A stretch of 64,000 bases of DNA, from positions 6,817,519-6,881,518 of the forward strand of contig CM049306.1 of assembly GCA_026874595.1 (NCBI GenBank), written 5' to 3'. Source of the DNA: Sipunculus nudus (taxonomy: Eukaryota; Annelida; Sipuncula; Golfingiida; Sipunculidae). The notes under the pieces were generated by a model. It was given only the letters and a program-made list of their open reading frames with translations. It was not told the DNA's origin and made no database searches. The translations under genes were made by a program, and so were the position numbers. Shown one piece after another: positions 1-12,081 of this stretch (within the stretch, counting starts at the first letter, position 1; every line of letters starts with the position of its first letter).

Positions 1-2191
1 TTTTTTCTTCCAGTTGTAAACTGGAATTATTAGGTTGTAAGGATTAAATTATCAATGTATTCTTGTATGTTGAACACAAGATGCCTTAGCTGTTGTCTTG
101 GCCAAAGTATGGATTCTCTTAATTTTTAATATGAAGCTAAATCATGATATTTCACATATATTCTTGTTAATCCTTGTGCACTTTAAAGCAATTAGGATTA
201 ATATAATAAAGGTTATAATGAGACATAAATAGCAGAGATGAAGGTGATGTACGTCCATGATGTCTCATTGTTGGATATGGCTGGCTCTGTTAATCATTCC
301 TAGACAGAGGACCATCTGCTCTCCTGCAGTAACATCATCGTGTGCCGTCATCGTGTGCCATCTTTTTGCTACATTTTATGTTTATTTAACACCTTGGACA
401 TTGGTCACCATAGAATCTGGCCATGAAATTCTGTTTAGTTGTGCATATTTGGGTTCCAAGTTTAAAATAGCATTTCAAACAAACTCAATTTATAGAAAAA
501 TTTAGACAAATATCATGGCATTGCCAGTCTTAGGACTTACTGATTAATGCTCTTTATTTCTCTTTTTGGTTTGATATGTCACGCCCAACGTATGTCATCC
601 CATTAATGCTGTCTCTCACAAATGTTCTAGAAGCACAAGAGGCCAATACAAATAGAAATCCTGTCCACCCATGATTTGATAATATCATCAAATCAGCTTG
701 AGGAATATTGTATATTTTGTAAGACATCCAGACAGTCTCATCTGGTCTTAGACCTTATTTCATATATACAATTTTATCACATTTTAATTGCGTAATCATG
801 AATTAATCACAATACTGATAAGTATCTAGTGAATAGTTGTATCACAGCTTTGCTGGTAAAATAATTAGGAAATTCATAAACCTTCACAATCCTGCACTTG
901 TGCCTACTCTGAAATTATTTTATTTGACATTGTTTTGGCCCTCAAATGTACGTTTTTTTCTGTAAATAATGGATCATATTTATATTATTTAGTAGCATAC
1001 ACATCAGGTAAATGTACTATAGTACTGTAGTACAGCACCTCTGCATGAGTGGTGGTAGATTAAGATACCTGCACATAACTGTAGATACCTACACTATTAA
1101 ATATACATTATCAGGTTCTTTACCATTTGAATTTTTAAAAAGGCTCACAACGTTTAGAATATGCTGCTGGTATCTGTACTTCCATGAGCTAAAGCTGAGG
1201 TGCAGGGTTTTTTATCTATTTTGTACAAATGTTTAAATGCAACTTTTCCATTAAAATACAAAACTTAATCTTAAGTCTATACCATACCAGTGATGTTCGG
1301 TGCTGTGAAGTGTCAGTCGTGTTGCCTATGTTCCCAACCAATAATCTATACTTATTGTATTGATGTGTATATATTTGTGTCAGGTGTACATGTATATCAG
1401 TGGTAAATGCAGTAACACACGGTGGCAAATCTAGCACTACCACAGGTGGACCATTAGGAAATTTAGGATACCCTTTCCTGCCAACCCTGGAAAGGTAAAA
1501 ATCATGTTTAAAGTTTCTTGCCAACAGCTTTGTATGAATTGTATGTGGTTACCATGTTCATGAGGGAAGTATTATATACATATAGCCATAATAATTGCAT
1601 TCATATGTGCAGCATGCCATATGTATCCATGGTAACTGTCTGTTTCCATGGTGCATGCATTCCTATATCTATAACAGGGCCAGATTTCTTTGTTAATATT
1701 ATTTCAGTGGGCGGAGTTATGCATTGAGCAAACATTGGAAAGACCAAACTGACTCTGGTATAAAAGTCTGTGTGATGGCTGACTGAAAGTAACAATGCAT
1801 TCATGTTTGGAAAGTTGGTATACAGTCAGGAAGGGCTTAATACTTGAAAGGATTTGAAAGTATTCTGTAATGGTAGAAAGCTTTATAATACTACATGTGC
1901 TTCTATGTATAAAGCACCACACTCTTGTAGAACGTTTTTAATAGCACATCTATTACATATATTGTAGGGCACGGCACCCATCACATATCCTCATAACTAA
2001 AGATAAGGCACTTGTAAATATCAGGCTTGCAGAACATCGGCTTCATTCTAGTTACAAGTGTATATACAGTGCAGCCATGAATAAAAAGTCATGTAATATC
2101 ATATAATACATTTAATAACAATGACTTAATGGTATTTTAGTTGTTTTTTCTAACTGTATATATTACAAAACCTGCTGAGATTAAAGTTGTA
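1..2191. other. No recognisable gene (AT-rich, single-copy-looking)
   Basis: Only short chance open frames on both strands, without codon bias or domain similarity. The first bases resemble a polypyrimidine tract and acceptor (TTTTTTCTTCCAG), and an AATAAA follows near 2969. A 3'-terminal exon of a plus-strand neighbour convergent with BNIP3 is therefore possible but unproven. Confidence 0.3.
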
Positions 2192-2398
2192 TATTCAGCA
2201 GCGGTGGGTCCAGGATTAAGGAAAAGGAGGGGTCCAACCCACCAGAACTAATGACAAAACCTAAAAATAAGGTCCTTGGGTCCCAAAAAGGGCACGTCTT
2301 AGCCCCAAAATTTGGTCTGAAACCCTTTAAAAAAAGGTTTCAGCCCCTGGAAAAGGGGGGGTCGGGACCCCCCTCTGGATCCGCTTTTCTTCAGGTAT
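2192..2398. mobile_element. Small MITE-like element with imperfect terminal inverted repeats
   Basis: About 200 bp bounded by AGCGGTGGGTCCAGGAT on the left and, on the opposite strand, AGCGGATCCAGAGGGGGG on the right. The inside is rich in G and C runs. Short elements with GGATCCAG-type ends and a G-run interior are common in marine invertebrate genomes. No open frame and no clear target duplication was seen. Confidence 0.45.
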
Positions 2399-3285
2399 TT
2401 ACCAGGTCTAAAGCTCACAAAAACTGCTGCTATGTTGTCCAGAAATGTTGCTGTAATGGTAGGTCTGAGAGTAGACAGAAAGTCTACTATGCTGTGATTT
2501 TCACCTTAAAGTTACCTGCTTGATCATATTTTCAAGATTTCTTGAAGAGCAGTTTGTGGTACTGTCTTTATTCTTGCTGCCTTCATATTAAAACCCAAGT
2601 TAAATCAAATATAGCTATGTCCGTTCCTGAAACTTGCAGATTTACTCTGTCAGCAAGGATAACAAAGTGCGAATATTTTTTTAGGTGAAAGTAACGGCAA
2701 AAATCTGTTTTAACTCTAGTGAATTCTAATGCCACCAGATGGCGATCATTGTTTGGCAATCCCATAATATTCTGCCGTCATCCTGCAGTCCAAGCTGCAT
2801 TATTGTGTCTATCCTGATTGTATGCATGTGCATCTTCTACTTTGCGTTATATTAAGTGATTGCAGAGTTGAGGAATGTGTGTTTTTGGGTTTTATATATT
2901 GGCAGCTTCCATCTCTCAACAGAAATAATCACCCTTTTTGTATATTTATGCAGCTTGTATCCTTCAATAGAAATAAATTTATTTAAACAAAGGATGTTTT
3001 GTGTTATTATGTGACATACAGTATGAATGTTACAAAACTAAAGGATTACTCCTGTTATATCAGTGAAGTTAAATGACGAAGCACAAAGTTAAAGACCTGT
3101 AGTTTGACAGGTTAAGTTGGTTCTCAGCTTGGATTCAACAATTAGTTAAAGCAGTCAAAATACAATAACATTATGCAATCTGCCCAATGATGCCACCATC
3201 AATGAAAATCTATAAGGCAAACACACTGGTATAAATTTATTAACGCCTAACATGTGCATCTCCGGATAATATATGAAGGCAATCC
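2399..3285. other. No gene seen; one CTCF-like motif
   Basis: AT-rich spacer. It contains AATAAA near 2969 and a 13-of-14 match to the CTCF consensus at 2732-2745 (CCACCAGATGGCGA). Nothing else recognisable. Confidence 0.3.
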
Positions 3286-3288
3286 TGA

Positions 3289-3572
3289 ACAAGTGGCCCA
3301 TGGGCCATGTCGCTCAGCTGAATTCAAAGAATGTTGAACAATGAACAATGATTTTGTGAAGAGTCCTAAGAAATGGGTTTCAGTGGGCTTTTGGACAGAT
3401 GACAACTTCATTTGAAGGTCTCATAAATAGAAAGAAAAATGCATAAAAATACAGGTAGTGCCACCAGTCTGCAGGAACTGATGAAACACTCCATGATCAA
3501 TATATATCCCAAGAATCATGGCTATTAAAGCATTAGTTATTCAGATACTGGAGCTTTTGTTTGTATCAAATT
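3289..3572 (+). mobile_element. 5' part of outer array-bearing repeat (continues at 6862)
   Basis: Begins with AACAAGTGGCCCATGGGCC, which contains a GGCCCATGGGCC palindrome, then CGCTCAGCTGA. Next comes one partial internal unit: CAGATGACAACTTCATTTGA, then a degenerate GGTAGTGCCACCAGTCTGCAGG, ending CTGGAGCTTTTG...TCAAATTTTT. The same unit text resumes at 6862, so the element was split by the insertion at 3573-6861. Confidence 0.7.
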
Positions 3573-4374
3573 TTTAGCGAACCTGTGAGCTTATGCGATG
3601 GCGCAGCTTCGTCCGTCCGCCGTCCAGGGCTGGCTTTCCACCGTCCATTGCTGTAAGTCAGAAACTGTTGAGCTAGCAGCTCCAAATTACATGTAAGAAT
3701 TCGTCACATGTGAAACTTGGTGCCCTGGAGCTTATTATTGGGTATCTGCATTAATTTAGATTTTATAGAGAAAAAGCTTAAAAACCTTTAAAAATCTTCC
3801 CTGAAACTGTCCAGCCAAATTGTCCAATATTTCACAGAAATGATCCCTGGAACAATCTCTCTCAAGTTTGTTCGAATGGTTCCAGTTCGGAGATTTTTGG
3901 CCGAGTTACAGGAGTTTGAACATAGTCATCTGTCCAAAAAAGCACACTAAAATTAAAATCTCAGAAACGGCTAGAGCTATATTCACTAAATTTTATACCA
4001 ATGTTTTTCACATATGTCGTATCTGATTTTGAGGTATTGGTGGCGCCACCTATATTGATGTGTTTTTTACAAGCGAAAATGTAGTTTTAAACTCTTCTAG
4101 CTTATACACTGATTTATGATGAAACTGTACGTTAAGCTGATTGGTTTAAACTTTACAAGAATTATTCTATGGTAGGGTTCTGCCAGTTTTATAAGAATAG
4201 ATTGGGTAAATACAGTTTTAAAAAAGCATTTTAGCCAATTGAAAAAGGCTTTCTGTATTTGAAAACAGATTTGACAACATTCTGAGTTTCAGCAGCCAAG
4301 TCAAGAGGTCACTCAGTACAAACAGGTGGGGTCCAGACATCACCATGGCAACTGACCTGGCTCGGGGGGGGGGG

Positions 4375-4432
4375 TGTCTAGACAATGTGTCTAGAAGTCT
4401 AGACACAGCGTCTAGACATCTAGACACAATGT
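4375..4432. repeat. Cluster of TCTAGA palindromes
   Basis: A run of GTCTAGACA, GTCTAGAAG, TCTAGACAC and TCTAGACAT motifs places five TCTAGA hexamers in under 60 bp, directly after a G-run. It looks like a short array grown from a palindromic core. Confidence 0.7.
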
Positions 4433-4487
4433 TTAGATGCAGAATTCCCAGATTATTGGAACTATATCTTTCAACTGTTTGAAAAAA

Positions 4488-6689
4488 CTTGGTTTGCATT
4501 TTAAGCGAATCGGGTTTATCGTCAGGTCACATGTGAACTGCTGCGCCCTCATTTTTGGTTGGCCTCTGACCTTTCCTCGCTGCCCAGCGTCCATTTGTGC
4601 GTCTCTTTCCACACATAAACCCGCATATCTCGGGAACCGTTTGACTGATCAGGCTAAACATTTTGCACAAATGTAGCCCTTTGATAGCTTTATAACATTC
4701 ACTAAAAATGGTGGCGCCACCTGCAATCATTTTTGCACAGCGTTCATCTGTTCATCTGCCTTGGGAAAAAAATCACTCATATCTCAGCAGTGGGTTGACT
4801 TATCCACCTGAAATTCTGCAGGTTTATACAACCTGGACAGCCTTCTCGATTTTATGACAGGTGGCGCCACCTACATTCAGGTTTACTCTGCAGACATCCA
4901 AGCTCATATCTCGGGAACTGTTTGACCGATTGGGCCAAAATTTTGCATGTGTATAGATCTCACATAGCTCTTCATCATAGACAAAACTGGTGGCAACACC
5001 TGAAACCACTTATGCACAGCGTCCATCTGTTCATCTGCCTTGGGATAAAATCACTCATATCTCAGCAGTGGTTTGACTTATTCACCTTAAATTATGCAGG
5101 TTTATACATACTGGACAGCTTTCTCGATTTTATGACAAGTGGCGCCACCTACATTCAGGTTTACTCTGCAGACATTCAAGCTCGTATCTCGGGAACCGTT
5201 TGACCGATTGGGCCAAAATTTTGCATGTGTATAGATCTCACATAGCTCTTCATCATAGGCAAAACTGGTGGCGCCACCTATTACCATTTATGCACAGTGT
5301 CCATCTGTTCATCTGCCTTGGGATAAAATCACTCATATCTCAGCAGTGGTTTGACTTATCCACCTGAAATTTTGCTGGTTTATACATCCTGGACAGCTTT
5401 CTCGATTTTATGACAGGTGGCGCCACCTACATTCAGGTTTACTTTGCAGACATCCAAGCTCATATCTCGGGAACCGTTTGACCGATTGGGCCAAAATTTT
5501 GCATGTGTATAGATCCCACATACCTCTTCATCATAGGCAAAACTGGTGGCGCCACCTGCAACCATTAATGCACAGCATCCATCTGTTCATCTGCCTTGGT
5601 GTAAAATCACTCATATCTCAGCAGTGGTTTGACATATCCACCTAAAAATTTTCCAGGTTTATGCATCCTGGAAAGCTTTCTCGATTTTATGACAGGTGGC
5701 GCCACCTACATTCAGGTTTACTTTGCAGACATCCAAGCTCACATCTCGGAAACGGTTTGACCGATTGGGCCAAAATTTTGCATGTGTATAGATATCACAT
5801 AGCTCTTCATCATAGGCAAAACTGGTGGCGCCACCTGCAACCATTAATGCACAGCATCCATCTGTTCATCTGCCTTGGTGTAAAATCACTCATATCTCAG
5901 CAGTGGTTTGACTTATCCACCTGAAATTTTGCAGGTTTATACATCCTGGACAGCATTCTCGATTTTATGACAGGTGGCGCCACCTACATTCAGGTTTACT
6001 TTGCAGACATCCAAGCTCATATCTCGGGAACCGTTCGACCGATTGGGCCAAAATTTTGCATGTGTATAGATCCCACATACCTCTTCATCATAGGCAAAAC
6101 TGGTGGCGCCACCTATTACCATTTATGTACAGTGTCCATCTGTTCATCTGCCATGGGATAAAAGCACTCATATCTCAGCAGTGGTTTGACTTATCCACCT
6201 GAAATTTTGCAGGTTTATACATCCTGGACAGCTTTCTCGATTTTATGACAGGTGGCACCACCTACATTCAGGTTTACTCTGCAGACATCCAAGCTCATAT
6301 CTCGATAACCGTTTGACCGATTGGGCCAAAATTTTGCGTGTGTATAGATCTCACAAAGCTCTTAATCATAGGCAAAACTGGTAGCGCCATCTGCAACCAC
6401 TTATGCACAGCGTCCATCTGTTCATCTGCCTTGGGATACATTCACTCATATCTCAGCAGTGGTTTGACTTATCCACCTGAAATTTTGCAGGTTTATACAT
6501 CCTGGACAATTTTCTCGATTTTATGACAGGTGGCACCACCTACATTCACGTTTAAGCTGCAGACATCCATGCTAATATGCAACACACCTCACTCTATTCC
6601 CCTTGCCATTTAATCCATGCCTCATTTCAACCGTCCCACTCTGATTTCTGCGGATGCACATAGTCGCTTGTCGACTACCCATATTCTAG
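4488..6689 (+). mobile_element. Helitron-like array element, copy A (3' end CTAG)
   Basis: Inner element of the nest. Its 5' part matches copy C (GGTCACATGTGAACTGCTGCG onward) but lacks that copy's terminal hairpin. The body is about seven tandem 278-bp units, each holding two GGTGGCGCCACC palindromes and the phrase TATCTCGGGAACCGTTTGACC. The 3' end is GCGGAT...TAGTCG-CTTGT-CGACTA hairpin...TATTCTAG, followed by T. CTAG-T after a hairpin is the signature of Helitron 3' ends. No Rep/helicase gene is present. Confidence 0.72.
4700..6560. repeat. 278-bp tandem array
   Basis: The phrase ACAGGTGGCGCCACCTACATT recurs at starts 4860, 5138, 5416, 5695, 5973, 6251 and 6529, giving a period of 278-279 bp. 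The unit is itself a diverged pair of halves, each with a GGTGGCGCCACC-like palindrome. Short minus-strand open frames of 61 residues recur once per unit, but they change at every frame-shifting difference and match no known domain. Confidence 0.95.
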
Positions 6690-6861
6690 TTTTAAAATGT
6701 CCTAGTCTAAAACTTGCAGGTCAGAAATGTCCGTTTTGCTGAAATCATAATGACTAAGGTAGATATGCAGGACTTAAAAGGATCAATATTAAATTTTAAA
6801 AATAAACCTCCATTCATACTCCCAAACTTTGCACAGGTTCGCATTAGGCCTGTAGGCCTTG

Positions 6862-8105
6862 TTAATTATTCTTAGGGGTACTTGCGAGCCCCATAGCTCG
6901 AAGGAAATGGGTAACAGAGACCTATCCACAGGGACTTTTCATGGACCTTCCTTGATTTCAAGTTAGAAGATTCCAGGTCCAGCAGTTACGATTTGTAACC
7001 TGTTAACAGATGAGGCTTTATTTGAAAGTCTCAAAAAGAGAAACAAATGCGTACAAATTTAAACAAATATATAGGTGGCGCCACCAGTCTGCAGGAACTC
7101 ATGAAACACTCCATGATCAATATGCCTGCAAAGAATCATAGTGATAAATGCATTAGTTATTCAGATACTGGAGCTTTTGTATCAAATTTTTAATTATTCT
7201 GAGGGGTACTTACTATGAAGGATATGGGTAACAGAGACCTAATTTCATGTTTTTCACAGAGACTTTTCATTGACCTCCCTTGATGTAAAGTTTGAAGAAT
7301 ACAGGTCCAGCGGTTATGATTTGTGCCCTGTTAACAGATGACAGCTTCTTTGAAAGTCTCAGAAATAAAAAAAAAAAATCGTAAAAATTGGTAAAAATAC
7401 AGGTGGTGCCACCAGTATGCATGAACTGATGGAACATCCCATGATCACTATTCATGCAGGAATCATGGTTATCAATGCAGTAGTTATTCAGATACGTGAG
7501 CTTTTGTATTAAATTTTGCATTATTCTGTGGGGGGGGGGGGGGGGGATTTCGGAGCCCCATAGCTCAAAGGATATGGGTAACAGAGACCTAATTTCAGGT
7601 TTTCAAGGAGATTTTTCATGGACCTCCCTGGATATTAAGTTTCAAGATTCCAGGTCCAGTGGTTACGATTTGTGCCCTGTTAACAGATGACAGTTTCATT
7701 GCAGGTCTGAAAAAAAAGAGAAAAAAAAATCGTAAAATTTGGAGAAAAAATACAGGTGGCGCCACCAGTCTGCAGGAAGTGATGGAACATCCCATGATCA
7801 ATATTAATGCAAAGAATCTTGGTGATCAATGCAGTAGTTATTCAGATATTTGAGCTTTTGTATCAAATTTTGCATTATTCTGGGGGGTACTTCAGAGCCC
7901 CATAGCTCAAAGGATATGGGTAACAGAGACCTAATTTCAGGTTTCCAAGGAGATTTTTTATGGACCTCCCAGGATGCCAAGTTAGAAGATTGCAGGTCCA
8001 GCGGTTACGATTTGTGCCCTGTTAACGGACGGCAGGACGGACGGACGGACGACGGACAAAGAGTGATCGCTATAGCTCAGATGACTTTCAGTCAGCTGAG
8101 CTAAA
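6862..8105 (+). mobile_element. 3' part of outer array-bearing repeat with hairpin tail
   Basis: Three to four units of about 330-350 bp (anchor GGTGGCGCCACCAGTCTGCAGG at 7074, 7402 and 7755). Each also carries GCCCCATAGCTCAAAGGATA and CCAGGTCCAGCGGTTACGAT. The last unit leads into GGACGGACGGACGACGGAC and a 3' hairpin, AGCTCAG-ATGACT-TTC-AGTCAG-CTGAGCT, followed by AAAAA. The same tail occurs at 15903-15975. No coding capacity. Confidence 0.75.
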
Positions 8106-8926
8106 AATTTTTAATTCTTTGAAAAAATTTGTTTAAAGTTCTGTAAAAAAGAAAGGAGTGGCCTAGCAAGTTCATATAAAGAAACCTTCAAAGGGCACAC
8201 CAAATTTCAAAACAATCCATGACGCCAATCCTGAGAAATTAAATTTCAGATAAAGAAGTACTGTAGGATTGTAGGTTTCCCAAAAATAAAACGCTGATGA
8301 TGTCTGAAAATGGACAACATCAATTATTTAGGAAGGAATGTATAAAATATCTCTTGGTTTGTATGAAAACATCGAAAAAAGGCCCAACATAAGGCTAAGG
8401 GCACTTATGATATTGTCAAGGTTATCGATCTACTAAGAAATTCTTAACAAATTCTATACAATCCAAATTATCCTGTACTCATTTTACTGGGAGAGATGAA
8501 CTGCAAAAACTGTTAAAAATGGTTTGCAAAGGTTAAATTACAGATTAAATCTGTGGAAACATGATTTCTTAATTAGTCTGTCGGTCCAACCCCTTGCCTA
8601 TCTTTCAAGAAATATCTCTATAAGCCCTGCTGCTTTCTTCACTGAATTTTGCAGTTGTACTCGTCACATGACTGATCTGTGAATATAATCTGCCTTCGGC
8701 GCCACCTTTGTACAGCTACCGGTACATTCAGCAGTCCAACTCTGTCCTTTCCACATTCTTTCAGACAAGCTTGGAATGGGACACAAGGATCTAGGGGATT
8801 CTGAGGAATTAAGTGAATACTAGTCTGAAGGGAATTTATTTTGAACTGATGAGTCCAAAAGACTTGCTGATCGCAAAATATTCTGATTTTATATTTGCCT
8901 ATATGTTGCAAAAGCTTTTACCTTAA
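8106..8926. other. No gene seen
   Basis: Mixed AT-rich sequence. A minus-strand open frame of 90 codons at 8639-8911 has no domain I can recognise. A CGGCGCCACC motif sits at 8697. Confidence 0.3.
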
Positions 8927-9190
8927 CAGTGGACACTCAGTTGTTTCAAAATTGAAAACAAATTGAAATGAGGTTGAGATGTTTTCAACTCATTTTCAAC
9001 ATTAAATCAATGCTTATTTGACAGTGATGGTTCAATGTTGATGATCAACTAGGTTTCAAAATTGAATAAATGTTGATTTTCCACTAGCGATTCAATCTTA
9101 ATTTTTTAACAAGTCAATATTGAATCAAAATTGATTTGACAATTACGGAAGCGTATTGCTGCCACCTGGTAAAAGAAAAATAAATTATTT

Positions 9191-9400
9191 ATCTCGTACG
9201 TACGACGTACTTTCTCGTACGTACGACATAGTATCTCGTACGTACGACATACTATCTCGTACGTACGACATATTATCTCGTACGTACGACATAGTATCTC
9301 GTACGTACGACATAGTATCTCGTACGTACGACATAGTATCTCGTACGTAAGACATATTATCTCGTACGTACGACATACTTTCTCGTACGTACGACATAAT
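9191..9400. repeat. 21-bp tandem repeat, 10 copies, in left arm of foldback
   Basis: Unit ATCTCGTACGTACGACATAGT, built on the palindrome TCGTACGTACGA. Because 21 is a multiple of 3, the array is open on both strands and yields artificial SRTYDIV-type heptads. Confidence 0.95.
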
Positions 9401-10552
9401 AAATCTCACGGATTTGATTCATAGACTAGATAACATGCCAACAGATATATGTTTAAGCAATATGTATATGTTAAATAATGTATGTTTTCACATTAACTAT
9501 ATATACAACATCTCCACCTCCTTGCAAACCGCTGGACCACCATTGAAAGCAACACACACAATCACATATATCTATTTATTTATAGTATATATTTAAATGC
9601 TATTCGATTCACATTTTTGTGTGTGTCCAGGTTTCTGTAATATTTCAAGCAAGCGAAATATACATCAAATCGTTGTCTGACAATCATATAAAGAACTCAT
9701 TTTACAACAGGTGAATAAATAATGTTTTTAACAGTATATGAGAGTATAATAGTGAGCCTGTCATAATGTTAATAAGAACAAAATCTTGCCTTTGCCAAAC
9801 TGAAACTACTTTTTTAGAAAGAAGGGTTCGGACAAGAGGTTCAGCTCCCAAATAGCCTGATTTTAAGTAACTGATCATTTGTACGGCAGGTTTCTAATAT
9901 TCTAAACTGATCTTTCTAAGAACTAGATTTATACATAACACATCGTGTAGTTGACCTTTTGAACTATTTAATGCATATACAGCCATTGGTATGATTGTTG
10001 GGTAGCTGAATAGAAAACAATACATTTAATGGGGTACGTATAATTTTTATTTTGAACTAAATTATAAATAAAAATATATTAAAAACTATCACTCATGGGC
10101 GTGCGATCAATCTGTGACAGAAGAATACGAAATTAAAAAATAAGTCTTAACCGCATATGTCAGGCTGAAGTGTTAGTAAAATCTACACCTCAGATTTGTC
10201 TCATTTGCGGATTGATAAAAGATAATGTATGTGGTACATGTGCGTGTAACTCGCCCTTTTGTAAACGGCATGAAGTTCAACTTATGAGATCAAGCACTTC
10301 GTTTAATTAAATATGAATCATGAACCTCTCCTAATTGGCATCTCTGTATTACAGAACCTCTATAAGTGTCTGTTACGTGTTTACATAAGAAGGCCCGGTG
10401 ACCAGAGGAAAAAAGATCTTGCTCGCGCATTTGCGACAATTATAAACAAATAAAAGAAACATAAAAGAAGAAACACCTAGAAAAGCTTGAAAACCCTTGA
10501 ATTGTGAATTTATGTTGTACCACCACCAGGTGGCGTGAGCGCTGTGTTTGTC

Positions 10553-10662
10553 ATGTACAAGAGACATATTAGTTATTGTTACTTGCGGGGGATTCCCATG
10601 CTTATATGGCAAATCTGAAATGGAAATAAAATTTAGAAACGAGACCAATCGTTTAGAAACGA
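10553..10662. other. Loop of the foldback palindrome
   Basis: A 110-bp unpaired centre between the two arms. It contains a short direct duplication, TTTAGAAACGAGA, at its right end. Confidence 0.75.
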
Positions 10663-11824
10663 GACAAACACAGCGCCCACGCCACCTGGTGGTGGTACAG
10701 CATAAATCCACAATTCAAGAGGTTTCAAGCTTCTCTAGGTGTTTCTTCTTTCATGTTTCTTTTCTTTTTTATAGTTGTCGCATGTGCGCGACCAAGATCT
10801 TTCCTCTGGTCACCCGGCCTTCTTATGTAAACACTTAACAGACACTAATAGAGGTTCTGTAATACAGAGATGCCCATTAGGAGAGGTTCATGATTCATAT
10901 ATTATGAAACGAAGTGCTTGATCCAATAAGTTGAACTTCATGCCGTTTACAGAAGGGCGAGTTACACGTACATGTGCCACATACAATATCTTGTACCAAT
11001 CCGCAAATGAGACAAATCTGAGGTGTAGATTTTACCACCACTTCAGACTTACAATGAGGTTATGACTTATTTTAGAATTTCGTATTCTTCTGTCACAGAT
11101 TAATCGCACATCCATGAGTGATAGTTTTTAATAATTTTTTTTTTTATGATTTAGTTCAAAATAAAAATTATACGTACCCCATTTAATGGATTGTTGTCTG
11201 ATCAGCTACCTACCAATCATATCAATGGCTGTATATGCATTAAATAGTCAAAAAGATCAACTACATGATGCGTTATAAGAAAGACCAGTTTAGAATATTA
11301 TAAACCTGCCCCACAAATATCCGTTCTCAGTTACTTTAAATCAGGCTCTTTGGGAGCTGTACCTCTTGTCCGAACCCTTCCTTCTCAAAAAGGTAGTTAC
11401 AATTTTGCAAAGGCAATATTTTTTTATAATTAATATTATGAAAATTGTTTCTTATTAACATTATGACAGGCTCACTATTATAACATCATATACTGCTAAC
11501 ATTATTTAATCATCTGTCTTAAAATGAGAGTTCTGTATTACTGTCAGACAACGATTTGATGTATATTTCGCTTGCTTTAAATTTTACAGAAACCTGGACA
11601 CACAAAAAAATGTGAATCGATTAGCACTTAAATATATACTATAAATATATAGACATATGTGAGTGTGTGTGTTGGTTTCAACGTTGGTCCAGCGGTTTGC
11701 AAGGAGGTGGAGATGTTGTATATATAGTAAATGTGAAAACATACATTATTTAACATATACATATTGCTTATACATATATCTGTTTGCATGTTGTCTAGTC
11801 TATGAATCAGATCCGTAAGATTTA

Positions 11825-11910
11825 TTATGTCGTACGTACGAGATAATATGTCGTACGTACGAGATATTATGTCGTACGTATGAGATAATATGTCGTACGT
11901 ACGAGATAAA
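11825..11910. repeat. 21-bp tandem repeat, 4 copies, in right arm of foldback
   Basis: The reverse-complement counterpart of the array at 9191-9400, but with four copies instead of ten. Copy number therefore changed in one arm after the palindrome formed. Confidence 0.93.
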
Positions 11911-12081
11911 TAATTTATTTTTCTTTTACCAGGTGGCAGCAATACGCTTCCGTAGACAATAATGTCTCAATGTTGATGATTTAAGGTTGAAGCAATTTTA
12001 AAATTACGCTTTTCCAATATTGTTTCAATATTGATGATAAATGTTGATTCAATATTTAATCAATGTTGATTTGCCCACTGG

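Larger units (their letters stand above)
3573..6861 (+). mobile_element. Middle-level hairpin-ended (Helitron/Helentron-like) element
   Basis: Starts TAGCGAACCTGTGAGCTTATG and ends GCACAGGTTCGC-ATTAGGCCTGTAGGCCTTG. The ends therefore carry inverted GCGAACCTGTG/CACAGGTTCGC repeats, and the right end adds an AGGCCTGTAGGCCT hairpin. Removing it restores the outer unit exactly (CAAATTTT|TAATTATTCT), with no target duplication, as expected for rolling-circle insertion between T residues. Related ends occur at 12951, 17019-17050 and 54443-54473. It holds a CGTCCGTCCGCCGTCC tract near its 5' end. No replicase gene is present, so it is non-autonomous. Confidence 0.65.
9144..11954. mobile_element. 2.8-kb foldback (giant palindrome) element with 6-bp TSD
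   Basis: The left arm from TACGGAAGCGTATTGCTGCC is repeated in inverted orientation from 11954 down. Arms of about 1.3-1.4 kb (9144-10552 and 10663-11954) surround a 110-bp loop. Matching landmarks include the terminal GCCACCTGGTAAAAG, TGGGGTACGTATAATTTTTA and CACCACCAGGTGGCGTG near the loop. The sequence GACAAT flanks both sides (9138-9143 and 11955-11960) as a target duplication. There are no transposase-like open frames, so it is a non-autonomous foldback/long-TIR element. Similarity between the arms is very high but not perfect. Confidence 0.93.
8927..12081. mobile_element. GTTGA-rich MITE split by the foldback element
   Basis: The left part (8927-9143) starts CAGTGGACACTCAGTTG and is full of TTGAAA/GTTGA words. 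The right part (11955-12081) ends CAATGTTGATTTGCCCACTG, whose complement CAGTGGGCAAATCAAC mirrors the left end. Without the insertion the element is about 340 bp. This type of CAGTGGGCAAA...GTTGA MITE is widespread in invertebrates. Confidence 0.6.

Noticed and set aside
4824-6122. Repeated 61-codon minus-strand frames (…GGATSFAYDEE…) in the 278-bp array
   Set aside because: One per repeat unit by necessity of the period; frame breaks occur at ordinary unit differences, so there is no sign of selection for coding.
8639-8911. Tc1/mariner transposase fragment (RRRQIIFTDQS resembles a DES-type motif)
   Set aside because: The surrounding residues do not match the family and no TIRs or TA duplications were found.
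9156-9409. Heptad-repeat frames SRTYDIV on both strands
   Set aside because: Created by a 21-bp palindromic array; both strands are open for the same trivial reason.
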